A stretch of 6,501 nt of DNA, from positions 1-6,501 of the forward strand of contig CBINNP010000211.1 of assembly GCA_966252075.1 (NCBI GenBank). Direction: 5' to 3'. The translations under genes were made by a program, and so were the position numbers. Below, in pieces: positions 4,554 through 6,501 of the stretch. Source of the DNA: Solimonas sp966252075 (GTDB lineage: Bacteria > Pseudomonadota > Gammaproteobacteria > Nevskiales > Nevskiaceae). How positions within the stretch are numbered: position 1 is the first letter of the stretch; each line of letters begins with the position of its first letter. Under the pieces are notes generated by a model. The model was not told the origin of the DNA. It saw nothing but the letters and a program-made list of their open reading frames with translations, and made no database searches.

Positions 4554-6501
4554 TCACAGCGCGCCGATCTTGCCCTGCTGCTCCTGCAGCACCGCCAGCT
4601 CGGCCGCCAGCTTGGCGAGCTGGTCGCGCGCCTGCTGCTGCACCGCCTCCGGCGCCTTGCCGAAGTTGGGGTTGTCGATGCGCACTCGCGTCTTGCCGAT
4701 GTCCGACTCGATCTTGGCGATCTGCTTGGCCAGGCGTGCCAGCTCGGCGTCCTTGTCGATCAGGCCGGCCAGCGGCACCAGCAGGCGCGCACTGCCGAGC
4801 AGCGCCATCGCCGATTCCGGCGCGGCTTCACCGGCGGCGAGCAGCTTCGGCGCTTCGACGCGCGCGAGGAACTCGATCGAGTTGCCGAAGCGCGCAAAGC
4901 GTTCGCGATCGGCCTCGCTGGCACCCTGTACCAGCAGCGGCAGGATCTTGCCGGGCGCGATGTTCATCTCGCCGCGGATCTGCCGTACGCCGAGGATCAG
5001 CGTCTTCAGCCATTCGATGTCGGCTTCGGCGGCTTCGTCGATCTTGTCCGGATTGGCGATCGGGTAGCGCTGCGTCATCAGCGTCGCGCCGTAGACACCC
5101 GCCAGCGGCGCGACGCGCTGCCAGATCTCTTCGGTGATGAACGGCATCAGCGGATGCAGCAGGCGCAGCGTGGTTTCCAGCACGCGCACCAGCGTGCGCC
5201 GCGTGCCGCGCTGCTGCTCGGCCGTGCCCTGCTGCAACGCCGGCTTGGACAGCTCCAGATACCAGTCGCAGTACTCGTTCCAGATGAACTGGTAGAGCGC
5301 CTGCGCGAGCAGGTCGAAGCGGTAGGTCTTGAAATACTCCGCAGCCTCGGCTTCAAGCTTTTGCAGGCGCGAGCTGATCCAGCGGTCGGCGGCCGACAGC
5401 TCGTAGGCGTCGCTGCCGTCCTGCGCACAATCCTGCCCTTCGCAGCTCATCAGCACGTAGCGCGCCGCGTTCCAGATCTTGTTGCAGAAGTTGCGATAAC
5501 CGGCGGCGCGCGCGGCGTCGAAGCGGATGTCGCGGCCCTGCGTCGCCAGCGCGGCGAAAGTGAAGCGCAGCGCATCGACGCCGACCGGCTCGATGCCCTT
5601 GGGATAGTCCTTGCGGGTCTTGGCCTCGATCTTCGGCGCCGTCTCCGGTTTCATCAGGCCGGTGGTGCGCTTCTTCACCAGCGCTTCGATATCGATGCCG
5701 TCGACCACATCGAGCGGGTCGAGGACATTGCCCTTCGACTTGCTCATCTTGTTGCCTTCCGGATCGCGCACCAGGCCGGTGATGTAGACCTCGCGGAACG
5801 GCACCTCGCCCTGGAAGTACTGGCCCATCATCACCATGCGGGCGACCCAGAAGAAAATGATGTCGAAGCCGGTGACCAGCACGCTCGACGGATACCACTT
5901 GGCCAGCGCCTCGGTCTTTTCCGGCCAGCCGAGCGTCGCCATCGGCCAGATGTCGGAACTGAACCAGGTGTCGAAGACGTCGTTGTCCTGCGTCAGCGCG
6001 ACGTCCGGACCGAGCTGGTACTTGTTGCGCACCTCGGCCTCGTCGCGCGCGACATAGACATTGCCGCTGGCGTCGTACCACGCCGGAATGCGATGACCCC
6101 ACCACAGCTGGCGGCTGATGCACCAGTCCTGGATGTTGTTGAGCCACTGGAAGTAGGTGGTCTTCCAGTTGTCCGGCACGAAGCGCACGCGGCCGGATTC
6201 CACCGCGTCGACGGCCGGCCGGGTGATCGCCAGCAGGCCGCCCGGGCCGGGCTTGCCGTCGTGACGCGTTTCGCGCGTCAGGTCGACGAACCACTGGTCG
6301 GTCAGGTAGGGCTCGACCACTGCGCCGCTACGGTCGCCGCGCGGCACCTTGAGCTTGTGGTCGTCGATCTTGTCGACCAGACCCAGGGCTTCGAGGTCGG
6401 CGACGATGCGCTTGCGTGCGACGTAGCGTTCCAGGCCGCGATAGGCCTGCGGCACCGCGTCGTTGAGGTGGGCGGTCGGCGTGAAGATGTTGATCTGCGG
6501 C
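4554..6501 (-). CDS. valS: Valyl-tRNA synthetase, C-terminal 648 residues (5' part beyond right window edge)
   Basis: This class I aminoacyl-tRNA synthetase charges tRNA-Val with valine in the cytoplasm. The frame is open to the window edge and reads PQINIFTPTAHLND there. The visible part covers roughly the last two thirds of a protein that is 951 residues in E. coli; the HIGH motif and most of the CP1 editing domain are outside. Visible motifs are LTDQWF, WCISRQLWWGHRIPAW (6125-6078), DVFDTWFSS (5981-5955), GFDIIFFWVARM (5870-5835) and the ATP-binding KMSKS loop (5750-5736). The anticodon-binding helical domain starts near 5399 with LSAADRWISSRL and includes FITEEIWQ. The C-terminal coiled-coil arm (about 4778-4566) has IDNPNFGKAPEAVQ. 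It is the usual single housekeeping gene and shows no truncation or frameshift. It converges on the dehydrogenase genes and is separated from them by two hairpins, so it has no evident functional link to them. Confidence 0.98.
   Translation of the reverse strand, partial: PQINIFTPTAHLNDAVPQAYRGLERYVARKRIVADLEALGLVDKIDDHKLKVPRGDRSGAVVEPYLTDQWFVDLTRETRHDGKPGPGGLLAITRPAVDAVESGRVRFVPDNWKTTYFQWLNNIQDWCISRQLWWGHRIPAWYDASGNVYVARDEAEVRNKYQLGPDVALTQDNDVFDTWFSSDIWPMATLGWPEKTEALAKWYPSSVLVTGFDIIFFWVARMVMMGQYFQGEVPFREVYITGLVRDPEGNKMSKSKGNVLDPLDVVDGIDIEALVKKRTTGLMKPETAPKIEAKTRKDYPKGIEPVGVDALRFTFAALATQGRDIRFDAARAAGYRNFCNKIWNAARYVLMSCEGQDCAQDGSDAYELSAADRWISSRLQKLEAEAAEYFKTYRFDLLAQALYQFIWNEYCDWYLELSKPALQQGTAEQQRGTRRTLVRVLETTLRLLHPLMPFITEEIWQRVAPLAGVYGATLMTQRYPIANPDKIDEAAEADIEWLKTLILGVRQIRGEMNIAPGKILPLLVQGASEADRERFARFGNSIEFLARVEAPKLLAAGEAAPESAMALLGSARLLVPLAGLIDKDAELARLAKQIAKIESDIGKTRVRIDNPNFGKAPEAVQQQARDQLAKLAAELAVLQEQQGKIGAL

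Noticed and set aside
4477..5137. Plus-strand frames of about 200 codons running through the terminator into valS
   Set aside because: They begin inside or beside an intrinsic terminator, are Ser/Ala/Arg-rich, and lie antisense to the conserved valS C-terminus.
5353..6294. Open frame of 313 codons on the valS strand in another frame
   Set aside because: It overlaps the conserved valS motifs in the wrong frame, and its translation is a low-complexity Arg/Gly/Ala sequence.
1..6501. CRISPR array, tRNA or rRNA gene, insertion sequence or attachment site
   Set aside because: No regularly spaced direct repeats, tRNA cloverleaf, rRNA-like sequence, transposase frame or flanking terminal inverted repeats were seen on either strand.

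Overview
The window looks like chromosomal DNA of a GC-rich proteobacterium, probably a beta- or gammaproteobacterium. The evidence is strong third-position G/C in every gene, GGAG Shine-Dalgarno sites about 6 nt before the starts, a proteobacterial-type valyl-tRNA synthetase, and fatty-acid genes of environmental lipid or hydrocarbon degraders. The assignment below phylum is inference. No mobile element, CRISPR array, tRNA, rRNA or phage gene was seen, and there is no gap over 300 nt without a gene.

Layout. (1) 1-295, minus: 5' part of a short-chain dehydrogenase/reductase (SDR) with a TTG start, cut by the left edge. (2) 296-501: divergent control region with a candidate minus-strand promoter and several inverted repeats, including a nearly perfect 22-bp palindrome. 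(3) 502-1341, plus: monoacylglycerol-lipase-type alpha/beta hydrolase. (4) 1342-1501: strong hairpin, then an SD-preceded six-residue mini-ORF and a second hairpin. (5) 1502-1954, plus: MaoC-type hotdog hydratase. (6) 2029-3195 and 3291-4457, plus: two different acyl-CoA dehydrogenases. (7) 4458-4553: bidirectional intrinsic terminator plus a second perfect hairpin. (8) 4554-6501, minus: C-terminal two thirds of valyl-tRNA synthetase, cut by the right edge.

How the genes fit. The lipase-like hydrolase could release fatty acids from glycerides. The two acyl-CoA dehydrogenases could make enoyl-CoA, the MaoC protein could hydrate it, and the SDR could oxidise the resulting hydroxyacyl-CoA (its N-terminus resembles hydroxyacyl-CoA dehydrogenases of the BadH kind). 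Thiolase and acyl-CoA ligase are not in the window. The set reads as a peripheral beta-oxidation module for an unidentified acyl substrate, beside an unrelated housekeeping gene, valS.

No convincing new defence, mobile or otherwise undescribed system was found. The points most worth a second look are the palindrome-rich divergent promoter region, the leader-like mini-ORF plus hairpin before the MaoC gene, and the catalytic-glutamate placement in the two dehydrogenases.
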